NCBI RefSeq assembly: GCF_910592395.1
Contig: NC_088317.1
Coordinates: 19,268,039-19,332,038 of the forward strand
From: Lineus longissimus
Lineage: Eukaryota > Nemertea > Pilidiophora > Heteronemertea > Lineidae
Length of the DNA: 64,000 bases
Reading direction: 5' to 3'
Shown here piece after piece: positions 35,895 through 48,032 of this stretch. The notes under the pieces were generated by a model that saw nothing but the letters and a program-made list of their open reading frames with translations, ran no database searches and was not told the DNA's origin. Positions within the stretch are counted from its first letter, which is position 1, and each line of letters begins with the position of its first letter. The position numbers and the translations under genes are program-made.

Positions 35895-36952
35895 GTGAGG
35901 TGGCACTTGATGATGTGTTCATACTGGTAGTGTAGACTAGACACTCGTCCGTGAGGTGGCACTTGATGATGTGTTCATACTGGTGGTGTAGACTAGACAC
36001 TCGTCTGTGTGGTGGCACTTGATGATGTGTTCATACTGGTAGTGTAGACTAGACACTCGTCCGTGAGGTGGCACTTGATGATGTGTTCATACTGGTTGTG
36101 TAGACTAGACACTCGTCTGTGAGGTGGCACTTGATGATGTGTTCATACTGGTGGTGTAGACTAGACACTCGTCTGTGTGGTGGCACTTGATGATGCGTTC
36201 ATACTGGTAGTGTAGACTAGACACTCGTCTGTGAGGTGGCACTTGATGATGTGTTCATACTGGTTGTGTAGACTAGACACTCGTCTGTGAGGTGGCACTT
36301 GATGATGTGTTCATACTGGTAGTGTAGACTAGACACTCGTCTGTGAGGTGGCACTTGATGATGTGTTCATACTGGTAGTGTAGACTAGACACTCGTATGT
36401 GAGGTGGCACTTGATGATGTGTTCATACTGGTTGTGTAGACTAGACACTCGTCTGTGAGGTGGCACTTGATGATGTGTTCATACTGGTAGTGTAGACTAG
36501 ACACTCGTCTGTGAGGTGGCACTTGATGTGTTCATACTGGTAGTGTGGACTAGACACTCGTCTGTGAGGTGGCACTTGATGTGTTCATACTGGTAGTGTA
36601 GACTAGATACTCGTCTGTGAGGTGGCACTTGATGATGTGTTCATACTGGTAGTGTAGACTAGACACTCGTCCGTGAGGTGGCACTTGATGCTGTGTTCTT
36701 TCTGGTGGTCTAGATTAGACACTCTTCTGTGAGGTGGCACTTGATGCTGTGTTCTTTCTGGTGGTCTAGATTAGACACTCTTCTGTGAGGTGGCACTAGA
36801 TGCTGTGTTCTTTCTGGTGGTCTAGATTAGACACTCTTCTGTGAGGTGGCACTTGATGCTGTGTTCTTTCTGGTGGTCTAGATTAGACACTCTTCTGTGA
36901 GGTGGCACTTGATGCTGTGTTCTTTCTGGTAGTGTAGATTAGACATTGAGCT
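35895..36952 (+). repeat. 56-bp minisatellite, 19 copies in two subfamilies
   Basis: Unit start GTGAGGTGGCACTTGATG recurs every 56 bp from 35895. Two units near 36511 and 36564 are 53 bp because they lack one GAT. The first 14 units read TTCATACTGGTAGTGTAGAC and the last five TTCTTTCTGGTGGTCTAGAT, so the right part is a separate, homogenised subfamily. Internal alternation GTGTGG/GTGAGG and GGTAGT/GGTTGT/GGTGGT suggests block duplications. Non-coding. Confidence 0.95.
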
Positions 36953-39900
36953 GTTATGTTCTTTTGTAGATTAGCTGGAAAGTACATAATGTCATACTAT
37001 CAACAAGTCTGATGGTCAGCACGACTGCAGTAGTAAAGGGTACTTGCAGTCATGAACATTTTGAATGGTTTTATCTGTGTCAAATGTTCTGGTTACTGTG
37101 TGCTTGGAGAAGAGGATTTAACTTCTGTTACCTTCAAAACTACTCAAGAATGCTTACTAAAACCAAGAGTTGTCCTCAATATCATACCACCACAGGAATA
37201 CAGCTTGAAATGGTATCTTGCTTTTGATTAAAGGACTAACCTAAGAAGCCAGGATGTTAGGACAGCCAGGATCACAACGGGGAGATAAACATTGAGACTT
37301 AAATACGAAAGATAATCCTGGTGAACATTTGAATGGGATAAATGTTGCGACTGTGTAGTGCAATTAGGGTCTTTTGCTCGCTCGGTTGAATTTTCAAGTT
37401 GAAGCCCAATGCAGGATGGGATTGGAAACAGTTTAAGTAGAGCTATCATTTCTTCAAATTGGGGTAATTATTGAGGTAATTAGTGGACATGTTCACGAAA
37501 GATAGTTCATGGTAGTTTTTGTTGCAAATTTGTTCTTGCATGATATTCTGTCAAGAACTGTCGAATTGTTGACTTTCAAAAAACGTTCAATTCAACTTTC
37601 ATTGTTAAGTCCAAAAGTCAAATTAACGTTGTCAATTCAAAGTGAACTTTCCATGCTGAAAACTGGTCCATCACTGTTCCAGTATGATACTGGAGTCTCA
37701 AACCAAATGTTGGACGGAAAGTGTTGAATCTGAAAGAGTTTCAGAAGGGCTTATCAAGATTGTCCATACATTTTCCATGACATTCCGTTTGCATCATGTA
37801 AATCCTGTGAGAGACGTAACTGTGATACTGCCAGACATAGAAGTGAAACCAGATCAGAACAGCCATTGATTTTGACTCAAACTAAATGGGATTGAAATTG
37901 GCTGTCAGACAGATTCATAAGCAGTGTGGCGATGTGTAGAAATGCCTGACGGAAAATGGTACCGATACGTTGGAAGAACAATTGCATTTGACGAGAAGTG
38001 ATTTGGTGAACATGATAACCGTCTCTTCCGTGCCTTCTTCATATACATGTGTCGTGTTTGGATTGGCCAACTCTGTTCCTGCAGAGTTGAAATAAAAATA
38101 CCAAGACTGCTTCAGATCTGTTAGAGAAAACAAATTTCTGGACGAGTAACTTGACTTTTATAGATGAGTGACTTATTCGTTTCAGGTGTGGTGTCAGTTG
38201 GTCATGGAACTCTTTATACATACTCTTAGAAAACATAGAGTTTATGAACTATAAGTCAGTGTAAATCAAGAACGTGTGAGGATCCTTTTTACCACAAGGA
38301 AAGCAGAGGAGTTTGAGCTGTGAAATCAAATAAACTAGAAAGTTAGATTTCATTGAAAGAACTTTGACGATTGAGATATCAAACTATTTCTCATTTTTTG
38401 CCTACTCAGTGTTCCGAAGTGGAGAGTCTTGTTTTAAAGTGATTGTTGTGGAATCAGGATTTCGAAATGCGCTTTGACCGAAATCAACAAAGTTGGTTTT
38501 ACTATTAAGGAAGTCAGACTCATTGATGTTATTCCATACATTCCATAACTGTAGAAATGCACAAATTGTGTTTTATATATTCAAATGATTATAATATTTA
38601 GTTTGTACTATTCACAGACTAACGTGCAACACACACATTGAAAACAAGAGCATTATTTTGCTCTTGGAACCAATCGCCCATTCTTGTTGTGAAACTCAAT
38701 TCTATTTGGATCTATGACTGGGACGCTGACTCACGCTGATCAAATCAGAACATTGCGCTGCAACAACTAGTGATTGTTCTGATGTCATTGATTCTCTAGT
38801 GCTGCCATCTGTGACCGCGACTAGGGACTGAAGATTGTCTGTTGCATTTCATCTTGCTTTGTGCTCAAACCATGGTGCTTTCTCTCAATGTGAACGAGTC
38901 AAGATATTCAAATCTGATGTCCAGAATCATAGAAGTGTCAAGCTTTGCAAATTCTGGAAGAATTTCAACAAACTGTGCTGTGCGTTCAAGCTGACATGAT
39001 ACAAGTAGGTTCGAATATATTTATTCCCATACCATGGACTCACATAGATTCGTATATCGTGATTCCAAGTTGACCTTTAACCCCATGATGTCCGTCATGT
39101 TCATAGAGTATGACATTTTGAGGCTCTTCCCGCCAATTCGACGGTAGTGGCGATGTTCCCACGGCATCAACGCCGGTGGACTGTCATCACCGACGAACAA
39201 CGTGTACTTTGGGTAAGTTGCATCTTTGGGTTTCTGGTTGGCGGCCTGGTTTCCTCCTACAGCTACGACGTTGAATGTATTTTTATGTATAGTCCAAATG
39301 TCTATTATAATAAGGTTTTTACACACCAAGCATAAGTTCCAAATCACTCAAATAATGCATATTGCTGCTGATATTGAGAGATCCTATTTCAGTTGCCTTA
39401 TGATCTGACTTGATATGATGAACTGATGTTAACTTTTCTTTTACAGCCATTTTCAATGCACGTGAAAGATGTTTCAGATGAATAAACTCAAGCTGCTTGA
39501 TGTGTTTAGGTGTCCGATCCAAATCCCACCAGAATCACCAAAACACTACCACTTCCAACTCAGATTCCTCTTTAAATCAACCTTTAAAAAATTCCATGTC
39601 ATTTATCAAGATTGAAATACTTCACCTGTAAACTTAATATTGTTTTCTAGGGCTGAAACAGCTTACTCCTGTTTGTCGTATGAATATGTTCACCTCACGT
39701 AGGCAAATTATGGAAATCAGTAGACACATTTGGGAGTTGGTTGTCATGGTTTCAGTAAGATTCAAACGGTTGGGTCAGGATGGCAGGGGAGGATATATGT
39801 GACCTGGCGGTGTTCGAATTTGAGGACTGCTCAATCCACTCAGTCGTATTCTGATTTGAGTCATCCTCAGCCACTTCCATAGGAGAACTAGCTTTATTGG

Positions 39901-40731
39901 AGGGAGGTTGAACGGGTGACTCTCATGGATTATCAAGAATGACTCATCTCTCAGTTACGGCTAGGAAACCCAATGAACCTGATGTAGGGAACTTTCAACC
40001 AGGGATCCCAACCATGTTTATTCATCGCAGACATGCTCAACTTGATTTCACATTCAACTGGTGTCTCTCATGACTTGTCTCATTTGAAAAGAAGAAAGTC
40101 AATGGACACTGTTCCCTGTGATTGGCAGCCTTCCAGAGTCCTCTGCCATTCCACAGGTTGTGAGTTCTGCATTAATCACAGCTGGTGACTCACTCCATCC
40201 AGATCAAATCACAGTTAATCCACCATCCAATGTCCCATCTCCATCATTATGGTCAGTAGGGCTGTCCCTATCAGCACCACACAGAGGCCAGTTTTAATTT
40301 AATGCCAAGAGGATGTTGGTACCATTATTGAGTGATTGGCTGTCTGCCTATCTTTGTCCTTGGGTAAGTCACTTTACCCAAATCTCACATCGGCCCATCT
40401 CAAAACATTATCCATCTCAGAACAATGGGTCTATACACAGTTCTGAAGACATTTTGTTAGCATCAGTAACAGTGGTTTATTGGAAAGTGTGGGGGTGTAG
40501 AAAGTCAGACTCATTATCAGAAGGTAGTTCAGCAGCTTTTCATCAACGTTTTTAGTTGAGACCTAGAGTATGTTGTCTAAATCATGAACAATTGAGATGT
40601 CACTCTCTGTGACTCTGACTTCAACCATGACCCCTCTTCTCTCTTCTCTCTCGATGCCAAATTCAAGTGATTAGGTAAGTTACTTTATTCCTCATTCAGA
40701 AATCTGAATCTTTTCACCTCAATTTGCCCAA
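36953..40731. other. Intron sequence, mostly unique
   Basis: No array or transposon end was recognised. A perfect 8-bp-arm hairpin CAAGAGCA/TGCTCTTG lies at about 38646-38667. The stretch 39021-39350 is described separately because of its composition. Confidence 0.45.
39021..39350 (-). other. Coding-like, CpG-richer island of unknown nature
   Basis: GC and CpG content rise sharply at about 39110-39215 relative to the flanks. The minus strand is open for 108 codons (39347 to 39021), including FVGDDSPPALMPWEHRHYRR and ending in a TAA inside AATAAA. The plus strand has a shorter frame (39147) that meets a consensus donor GTAAGT at 39209-39214. I do not recognise either product. It could be a retrocopy fragment, a transposon relic or an unannotated exon. 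The strand given is the more protein-like of the two and is uncertain. Confidence 0.25.
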
Positions 40732-40830
40732 TTTCAGGTGAGTGACTCTTGTAGTTGAGTGCCCACTTTCAGGTGAGTGACTCTTGTAGTTGAGTGCCCA
40801 CTTTCAGGTGAGTGACTCTTGTAGTTGAGT
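40732..40830 (+). repeat. 35-bp tandem repeat, about 3 copies
   Basis: TTTCAGGTGAGTGACTCTTG starts at 40732, 40767 and 40802, exactly 35 bp apart. Each unit includes CAG|GTGAGT, a strong splice-donor-like string, three times over. Non-coding. Confidence 0.9.
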
Positions 40831-42148
40831 GTCCAACTTCCTCGAGTGATCGGCTCAGCCTCAGATTTTGAGACCACGGTTCACTTAACATCAGAAAACG
40901 TCAAAGACTCATCCCGTAACTCCATAATTTTGGTTTTGCCTCTACAGAGCTCTGCAAGAGGGGTGCTGCTTGGAAAGAGATGAATTTTCAGAGTAAACGA
41001 TGTGGATATTCTTTCACTGTTAGTTATTCATGATGGATATAAGATGACTCATCACTGGTAATTAACATGTCACATAAGACAATAAGCTTCAGCCTTTCTG
41101 TCCTATTACAATCTGAAGCCAGGCTTAATGCATGTTTTGTATGCGACTGGTCACCACCCTGAGTCATGGTCCGCTTCGTGCTCTGCCCTGTGCTGCCACT
41201 CCATCTGGCTTGGAGTGCTGCCATCTCATCTTAATCCACTAAACTAACTACTAATCCAGTTGACATCTTGACCTCGTTGAGAGCTGTTTCTTGGCATGTT
41301 CATTAGTGCGGGAAATTATTCTTTGCGAAACACTTGAGTCGTCTTTTCAGGATTCTATTTCATAATCATCAAGATGACTTTCTGTGCTGTATTCATTGAT
41401 TTTGGGCGGCGAGGTAGGCTTCATCCTTAATGCATTGCTATGTTTTCATTTTGTCTTTTTTTTTGGTTGATTGAGTCAATTCTCCAGCAACATGACTCAA
41501 AAGGGTTGCAGATAATTTAATGAACATTTTCACTCTTGTGATACTGTTTTCTGTGGTTTCAGCATACATGCTAGATGGCGGTGAATTAGTCACACTAGAA
41601 AAATGCCACACCCATTTAAACATGCCGAAGTCTTGGTACATCAAAGCACTGCTTGTTCAGTGGCCGGTCAGTGTTGGTTTCCATATCTGATACTTTCCAT
41701 AAATGTTTCCATGGTGGTGATGTGGACCCCTTTCATCATGAGAGTTCACCAGGTATGTCCCTCAACCATGGACTTGGCAGTCTGAACACAAGACAGATGT
41801 ATGTAGAACATAATGAATACGACAAGGGATGAACCTTTGCTGTGCATCCATCAAGCTGTTCTGTTGCATCAACCCTTAAAAAGGTGAAGTCAATAGTCTT
41901 GCTTAGACTAAAAGCCTTCTGTAGTGTCTCTCACATAGAGTTTGGTGCTGTTAGACTTGAAGCTGATGGAGCTTGTCTCATGTGAGATGGAGAACCTGCC
42001 TATGACCCAATCTTGATCTTTTCCCAAGCCAGCCACAGTGTGACACCAGGCAATACAAGAAAGCCCTCTGTTGGCTGAGTATTCTAAAAGGCCTTAGTCA
42101 CAGTATATCATTGTTTCTAATACAAAATACATTACGCCTCGTTTTGAT
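40831..42148. other. Intron sequence, no feature recognised
   Basis: Unique A/T-rich intronic DNA, no coding signal. Confidence 0.5.
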
Positions 42149-42190
42149 CGGAGCGGTCTTGGTATCGTAACCAATGACCGCCTGGGTAGG

Positions 42191-42196
42191 TATAAA
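42191..42196 (+). promoter_or_regulatory. TATA-box-like site before the 95-codon ORF
   Basis: TATAAA lies 63 bp upstream of the ATG at 42259 and inside the inverted-repeat unit. Spacing allows a start of transcription near 42221-42226 and a short leader. This is sequence match only. Confidence 0.35.
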
Positions 42197-42258
42197 ATTC
42201 TGAATTTTAGCAGACGAATTATTTTCACCAAGAAGCAACGACTCAGCCCCACAAAACA

Positions 42259-42546
42259 ATGTCAAGAACACGAGATTTTGAAGTATTCCCCGATATTGGG
42301 ATTTGTGAAGTAGGGAGGATACCCGAGGACTCTTTCGAGGTCGTCAGTCAGGATTCAGAAGAGGTCAAAGACGAGGAAATGGTAGAAATCGAGCTAGCAG
42401 ACTGGGAATTCCCTTGCTGCGTGACGTCATCTTCACAAGCAACACTATGGCGGAGTTCCGGACACCAGGCTGGATCATTCTTTGACGAAAACGGAACATA
42501 TACCTTTCAAATTGTATTTAATTTGTTTAATTTTGAAACCTTTTAG
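42259..42546 (+). CDS. Hypothetical acidic 95-residue protein inside a foldback unit
   Basis: The ORF begins MSRTRDFEVFPDIGICEVGR and ends in FNLFNFETF. The first half is strongly acidic (a run around SEEVKDEEMVEIELADWE), the second half is Ser/Gly-rich with a hydrophobic C-terminus. There is no signal peptide and no domain I recognise. It sits between inverted arms of a putative mobile element, with a TATA box 63 bp upstream of the ATG, and its composition is more GC-rich and coding-like than flanking intron. It may be the first exon of a gene carried by the parental transposon, or chance. A CRE octamer TGACGTCA lies within it at 42422-42429. Confidence 0.3.
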   Translation: MSRTRDFEVFPDIGICEVGRIPEDSFEVVSQDSEEVKDEEMVEIELADWEFPCCVTSSSQATLWRSSGHQAGSFFDENGTYTFQIVFNLFNFETF

Positions 42547-42718
42547 AATAGAAATTAATACCTCGCTGTCGGTCATTGGTTGTATAATCAAGACCGCTCG
42601 GGTAGACCTCAAATTACGTCCAAAACCCTCGGCGAAGCGCCTCGGGTTTTGGACTGCATTTTCGGTCTACCCGAGCGGTCTTGATTATACAACCAATGAC
42701 CGCCAGCTCGGTATTAAT

Positions 42719-45700
42719 TCCTTAAATAACACCGTATCAATACCAACCAGACACACATCTATCATCCTGGCACTTAAGGATCTTCATATATCTCTAAACA
42801 ATATGCTTCATGATTAACAGGCAAGCTGTCGAGGTCAGCTCAAATCAGGGTGATTTAGTGGATTGTTAGCCAAAGTTTTACCTCCTTTGGGTATGAAATC
42901 TAGGGGTGCCACCAAAATGACAACTTAAGCACTTCTGGGGGCAACATTGGATGATCACACAGCCAATAGCCTTTCATTTTCAGGATCTGGGGTCAAATCA
43001 TAATTATATCATATTTTCGCCTTCTTCTCCCTTTGCCTTTTTGGCGTGACATTTTCGAGGATATGAAAGTAAACATATTGCCTATATCATTCAATAACTG
43101 ATTGCTTTAAAAGCCTTTGACTTTGTGTAGTCTGTCTGTGATTCCCACAAATAACCCTAATCATCTGTAAAAGTGGATTGACATTATATAAATATAGACT
43201 TGAAACATTGTATCGGCTGGATTGAGATACTTTGATGTTACCTTTGGTGTCTCAGTTAGAGTTAAATCGGATATGAACAAATGCCTGAGCAGCGAAGTTT
43301 GAAACAAATAGGAGAATATAGGAAGATGCCATCTCATAGTGCTGCTACATGAGCTGGATGAGCAGTCACAGCAGATGCTGTCCTGTCTTAGCAACTCCAC
43401 TTGTCTTTGCTATTGGTGTTCACCTTCAGGCATTCATTCCTCATCTAACATGTCTAATATCATAATGGTTGTATATTCTATATTATACCTGATTCAACCA
43501 ATAATGTAAGGATCTTTTCCATCGGCCCAGAAATCATTTCATAATGGCCACATTTCTTTGCTTGTGAAAAAACATGTTGCAAATATATCTCTATTGTTGA
43601 TGCTTGCAGAGGTAATAATATAGGATATAGGAAGTGTTCCCAATGGTATCCTTTAAATATTTATCTACTGCTTGTCTCGGTTTTTTGATTAATCTACTAA
43701 TGGACATGTATCATTGTGTAATGAATATGTTATCCAGCAGCAGGCACTGAGGAACAGATGCATGTACATTGGTGTGTTTATGGTGATGTAGAGGATACAG
43801 CAGCACAACTGACCACCTAAGCTGCTCATTGTGTCAGCTGCATTGGGCCATTCAAAAAGGAAATGTACTTTTGATTAGAAATCTGATTTCCAATGAAAAA
43901 TTATTGAGACTATACACCACCAAAAATATCCTTGATTAAAAAACTTAGCACAACCAGTTGGCAAGAAATGAATGGCATTGTAATGAAAATGAAATATAAT
44001 TATGGAAAGATGTTCTTGGCAGTACAACCCGAGAGTGATCTTTATTAAAATTCTCGGCACACTACGACTTGGCTATAGGTGGGAGATGAATGACTTCGTA
44101 ATGACTTGGCCATATTCTCTGACGCACGCAACATATTTCGTGCAAGTTAGATTTAGCAGTTCATGTCATGATGCCGTTATGGTGTGCTGGAGGCGAGGGA
44201 AGAAATTCAATTAGATTGCTGCTATATTTATCATCTTGGAAGAGAAAAACACTTAGTCTGCTGCAGGAACTAGCTTCAACTAAAACTAACATTTTAACAA
44301 AGGGAACACCATCAACAACACGAGCATCTTCTTTGCAGTAAAGCTGTTTAGTCGTCCTGGGCCCAAGTCTTCGGGCCAAACCTCCCACTCCCCCCAGCAG
44401 CATTGCTGCTCTCTTTCTGATTCCAGCTCATGGTGTCTGTTTGGACTCAGTTTCCTTATGTCTGGTATCGCCATGGTTTTCTGTAGAATCTCTTCAAGAT
44501 GTCCCTTGCAATGTTAATTTCCATCGTACAATTTCATCTGAAATATTCTTCTGAAAATTGAATCAGTTGAAATAAACAGAAATATACAAGTGATAAAAAT
44601 GGATCGTTGCACAATTATGTAAATTATGCCAACTTGCCCTCTCTACAGAAGATAGGTTGGTATGAAGATACTGGCAATCGAATTATCCTGAATAAATAGT
44701 GGCACTTGAAAGAATGTATAATGCTTCTTTCACTAGAAGAAGAAGCAGGCAGATTGTAAGTTTGTGTCATATCATTTTCAAGGATGGGTGGGTTTAGACT
44801 GGGATAGGAGATAATCCAATTAATGGTTGGTGCCTTATATTGAACTGTATTGTTGTAGCACAAGCAGTCATATTTGATTTTGGAATTTATGGGACAACAT
44901 CTTCAATTTTGAGATGTATGGCAATATATTCCACAATATTCATGTAAGTTGTGAAGATATTGGGTGTTGGTCAGTTTTGTATAGACCAGCTTTTTCTCAA
45001 GGAGATACACAATTGTAACCTGGTATACGCTGTCTCTGCAGGAGAGATTACGCTCTCTCTGCAGGAGAGATGCTCATATCCGTGGGTCTCTCTATCTGTT
45101 GTCTCAATGGTCATCTCTATTACATTATGGTGTCCAGGCATATGCAGTGATAATCAGAATAATAAATCATCAGAACCAGGACAGAGTTATAAGCCAAGTT
45201 GTGCGATGGTAGATTATTAACAAATCAATATAGGTTCCATATTATATAGAGCACTTGATATGTTTTTAAATCCCAACATGCCTCTCTGGCCCAATATTCC
45301 GATATTGCACCACAAACTGACCGAACATGTAAATTGGACTTGGGCCTCCTGAGAGTCTGGGACTGGTTGTGAGATGGAATGAATGTATGTATGATTCATG
45401 TGATGGGACATCAGGCAATGCATGGGTTGTCCGTTTGGCTGGTGATCGGGGTCTTTCCTGAACATGATCACACGAATGATAAGAGGCAAATCATAGAAAA
45501 TAATGTTGTGACTCCCTCAAGCGTATGCCAGCAAGGGTCTGACAGGATTCAGCAAGTTGTTAATGTAATGTGCGTCTCAAGAGATTTAGGTGTAACAACC
45601 ATTTCATGCAGAATGTAATGTATAATTCACTCAGACTGTAATATTGATCAACACCAGGGGTATTGTCATAAGTGTGATAATTATACACAGTGCTTGATAC

Positions 45701-46876
45701 TCACATGGATGTACCATACTGTTCAGAAGAAACATACCAACCCATGAATCAACCATAACTCAAGTAATTATGTGTACCACAAGGTTCCAGACAGAGAGAA
45801 ATGGAATCCAGTCTCAAAAACGAATGATGTCCAAATCCTGCATTCATGACACAAGATCGAGCTAATGGCCTCAGAGTTCCCGTTACAGCCTATAATGATG
45901 CAAACATTACAGCTGAGTCGCCATCCTTGGCTCATTTCAGACCCAAAAGGTCATTAAGATTAGTTCGGCTTCCTGACCATAACCAACTGGACCAGTTGCT
46001 TCTTTGAGCGTGACATACCTCAATTTTTATGATCTCATTGTTTGTATAAATTCTTCATTTATTTCCTTGCGATAAGAATGCCGTGAGATACCCTGGTATG
46101 ACGCCAACCCATGATGCTTCACTCTTCCCCAAGCTGCATGTCACTATATGAGAAAGTGCACCCACTTAATGTGAATTCACATCTTTGGGGATCTTACAAT
46201 TACTAGAAACCCATGCCATATCGTGACTAAGTGACAGATGTCCTAATCCATGCCCTGCGAGCATGTGATAAAACTAGTTGTGGTTTCCAATGTGAATGGT
46301 CTCCATGTGAGGACTTGAACTGTAATGAGGTCTTGACTTCCAAAATGTTCTCCCATGTTCCACCACACTGGTCATTAAATGTGATCAGCAGTCACCTCAT
46401 TTACTGAACATGGAGCCAGGGTTGATTACGGTTCATTTCTCCCCTAACATGACTTCTAAAATCCACCTGGAGGTACTTCTATCATCAACATGGCCAGGTT
46501 GTCCCGGGGGAACAACTAGAGTCTTCAGGCACACTTGCCCAACACAACATAGTAAACTAATCTAAAGGTCCCCTTGTCAAGTCATCCATTTGGTCTGTCC
46601 TGGTGACTCAGTGGACTTTCTTTAAAGTGAAACATGATGATGAAGAATGGAATTGCAATAAAACTCATATGAGAAATGCACACACTCAGAATGAGGCAGA
46701 CCCCAGGTTTAATATATTATTGAACTGTTCCCATCAATAGCACACCATTGTGGTTGTTCTGGGGTAACCCTTTGCATCCTAGCAACAAGACATAACAATA
46801 TCAAGATCAATGCAGCTCTATCTCAGATGACGATATTAGAAAGTAGCTCTGCTTGGATCTCTTCATATTGGGCATT
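42719..46876. other. Intron sequence, no gene recognised
   Basis: About 4.2 kb of unique intronic DNA. A small duplication CTCTGCAGGAGAGAT (about 45034 and 45057) is present. Short open frames without family resemblance. Confidence 0.5.
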
Positions 46877-48032
46877 GAATCGTAGTGAGGGGAGACACAG
46901 GAGTGTCATGTTCTCATGGATGATTCTCCTCCCATATTGCTAAAGAATCGGTGTGAGGGGAGACACAGGAGTGTCATGTTCTCATGGATGATTCTCCTCC
47001 CATATTGCTAAAGAATCGGTGTGAGGGATGACACAGGAGTGTCATGTTCTCATGGATGATTCTCCTCCCATATTGCTAAAGAATCGGTGTGAGGGGAGAC
47101 ACAGGAGTGTCATGTTCTCATGGATGATTCTCCTCCCATATTGCTAAAGAATCGGTGTGAGGGATGACACAGGAGTGTCATGTTCTCATGGATGATTCTC
47201 CTCCCATATTGCTAAAGAATCGGTGTGAGGGTTGACACAGGCGTGTCATGTTCTCATGGATGATTCTCCTCCCATATTGCTAAAGAATCGGTGTGAGGGA
47301 TGACACAGGAGTGTCATGTTCTCATGGATGATTCTCCTCCCATATTGCTAAAGAATCGGTGTGAGGGATGACACAGGCGTGTCATGTTCTCATGGATGAT
47401 TCTCCTCCCATATTGCTAAAGAATCGGTGTGAGGGATGACACAGGAGTGTCATGTTCTCATGGATGATTCTCCTCCCATATTGCTAAAGAATCGGTGTGA
47501 GGGGAGACACAGGAGTGTCATGTTCTCATGGATGATTCTCCTCCCATATTGCTAAAGAATCGGTGTGAGGGATGACACAGGAGTGTCATGTTCTCATGGA
47601 TGATTCTCCTCCCATATTGCTAAAGAATCGGTGTGAGGGTTGACACAGGCGTGTCATGTTCTCATGGATGATTCTCCTCCCATATTGCTAAAGAATCGGT
47701 GTGAGGGATGACACAGGAGTGTCATGTTCTCATGGATGATTCTCCTCCCATATTGCTAAAGAATCGGTGTGAGGGATGACACAGGCGTGTCATGTTCTCA
47801 TGGATGATTCTCCTCCCATATTGCTAAAGAATCGGTGTGAGGGATGACACAGGAGTGTCATGTTCTCATGGATGATTCTCCTCCCATATTGCTAAAGAAT
47901 CGGTGTGAGGGGAGACACAGGAGTGTCATGTTCTCATGGATGATTCTCCTCCCATATTGCTAAAGAATCGGTGTGAGGGATGACACAGGAGTGTCATGTT
48001 CTCATGGATGATTCTCCTCCCATATTGCTAAA
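46877..48032 (+). repeat. 68-bp minisatellite, 17 copies, six-unit higher-order repeat
   Basis: Seventeen units of exactly 68 bp start at GAATCGGTGTGAGGG and end at CCCATATTGCTAAA. Each has a small palindrome, in most units TGACAC-AGGA/AGGC-GTGTCA. Units differ at diagnostic positions (GGGGAGAC, GGGATGAC or GGGTTGAC; AGGAG or AGGCG). By these, units 4-9 and 10-15 have the same order, and units 16-17 restart it, giving a 408-bp higher-order repeat. No coding potential. Confidence 0.97.

Larger units (their letters stand above)
42149..42718 (+). mobile_element. CpG-rich foldback unit with three related arms and an internal TATA-ORF unit
   Basis: A long hairpin is formed by 42554-42607 and 42665-42718: 54-bp arms with three differences, containing GGTCATTGGTTGTATAATCA / complement. 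The 57-bp centre is itself palindromic around TCGGCGAAGCGCCTCGG. A third arm, in the orientation of the right arm, lies at 42149-42192 (GAGCGGTCTTGGTATCGTAA...CCAATGACCGCC). Thus 42149-42607 also has inverted ends and encloses a TATA box (42191-42196) and a 95-codon ORF. CpG content is far above the surrounding intron. The transposon superfamily is not recognised and no target duplication is clear. Confidence 0.65.

Noticed and set aside
46877-48032. Regularly spaced repeats that might suggest a CRISPR array
   Set aside because: The whole 68-bp unit is repeated, with no unique spacers, and the sequence is animal intron. The same holds for the other arrays.
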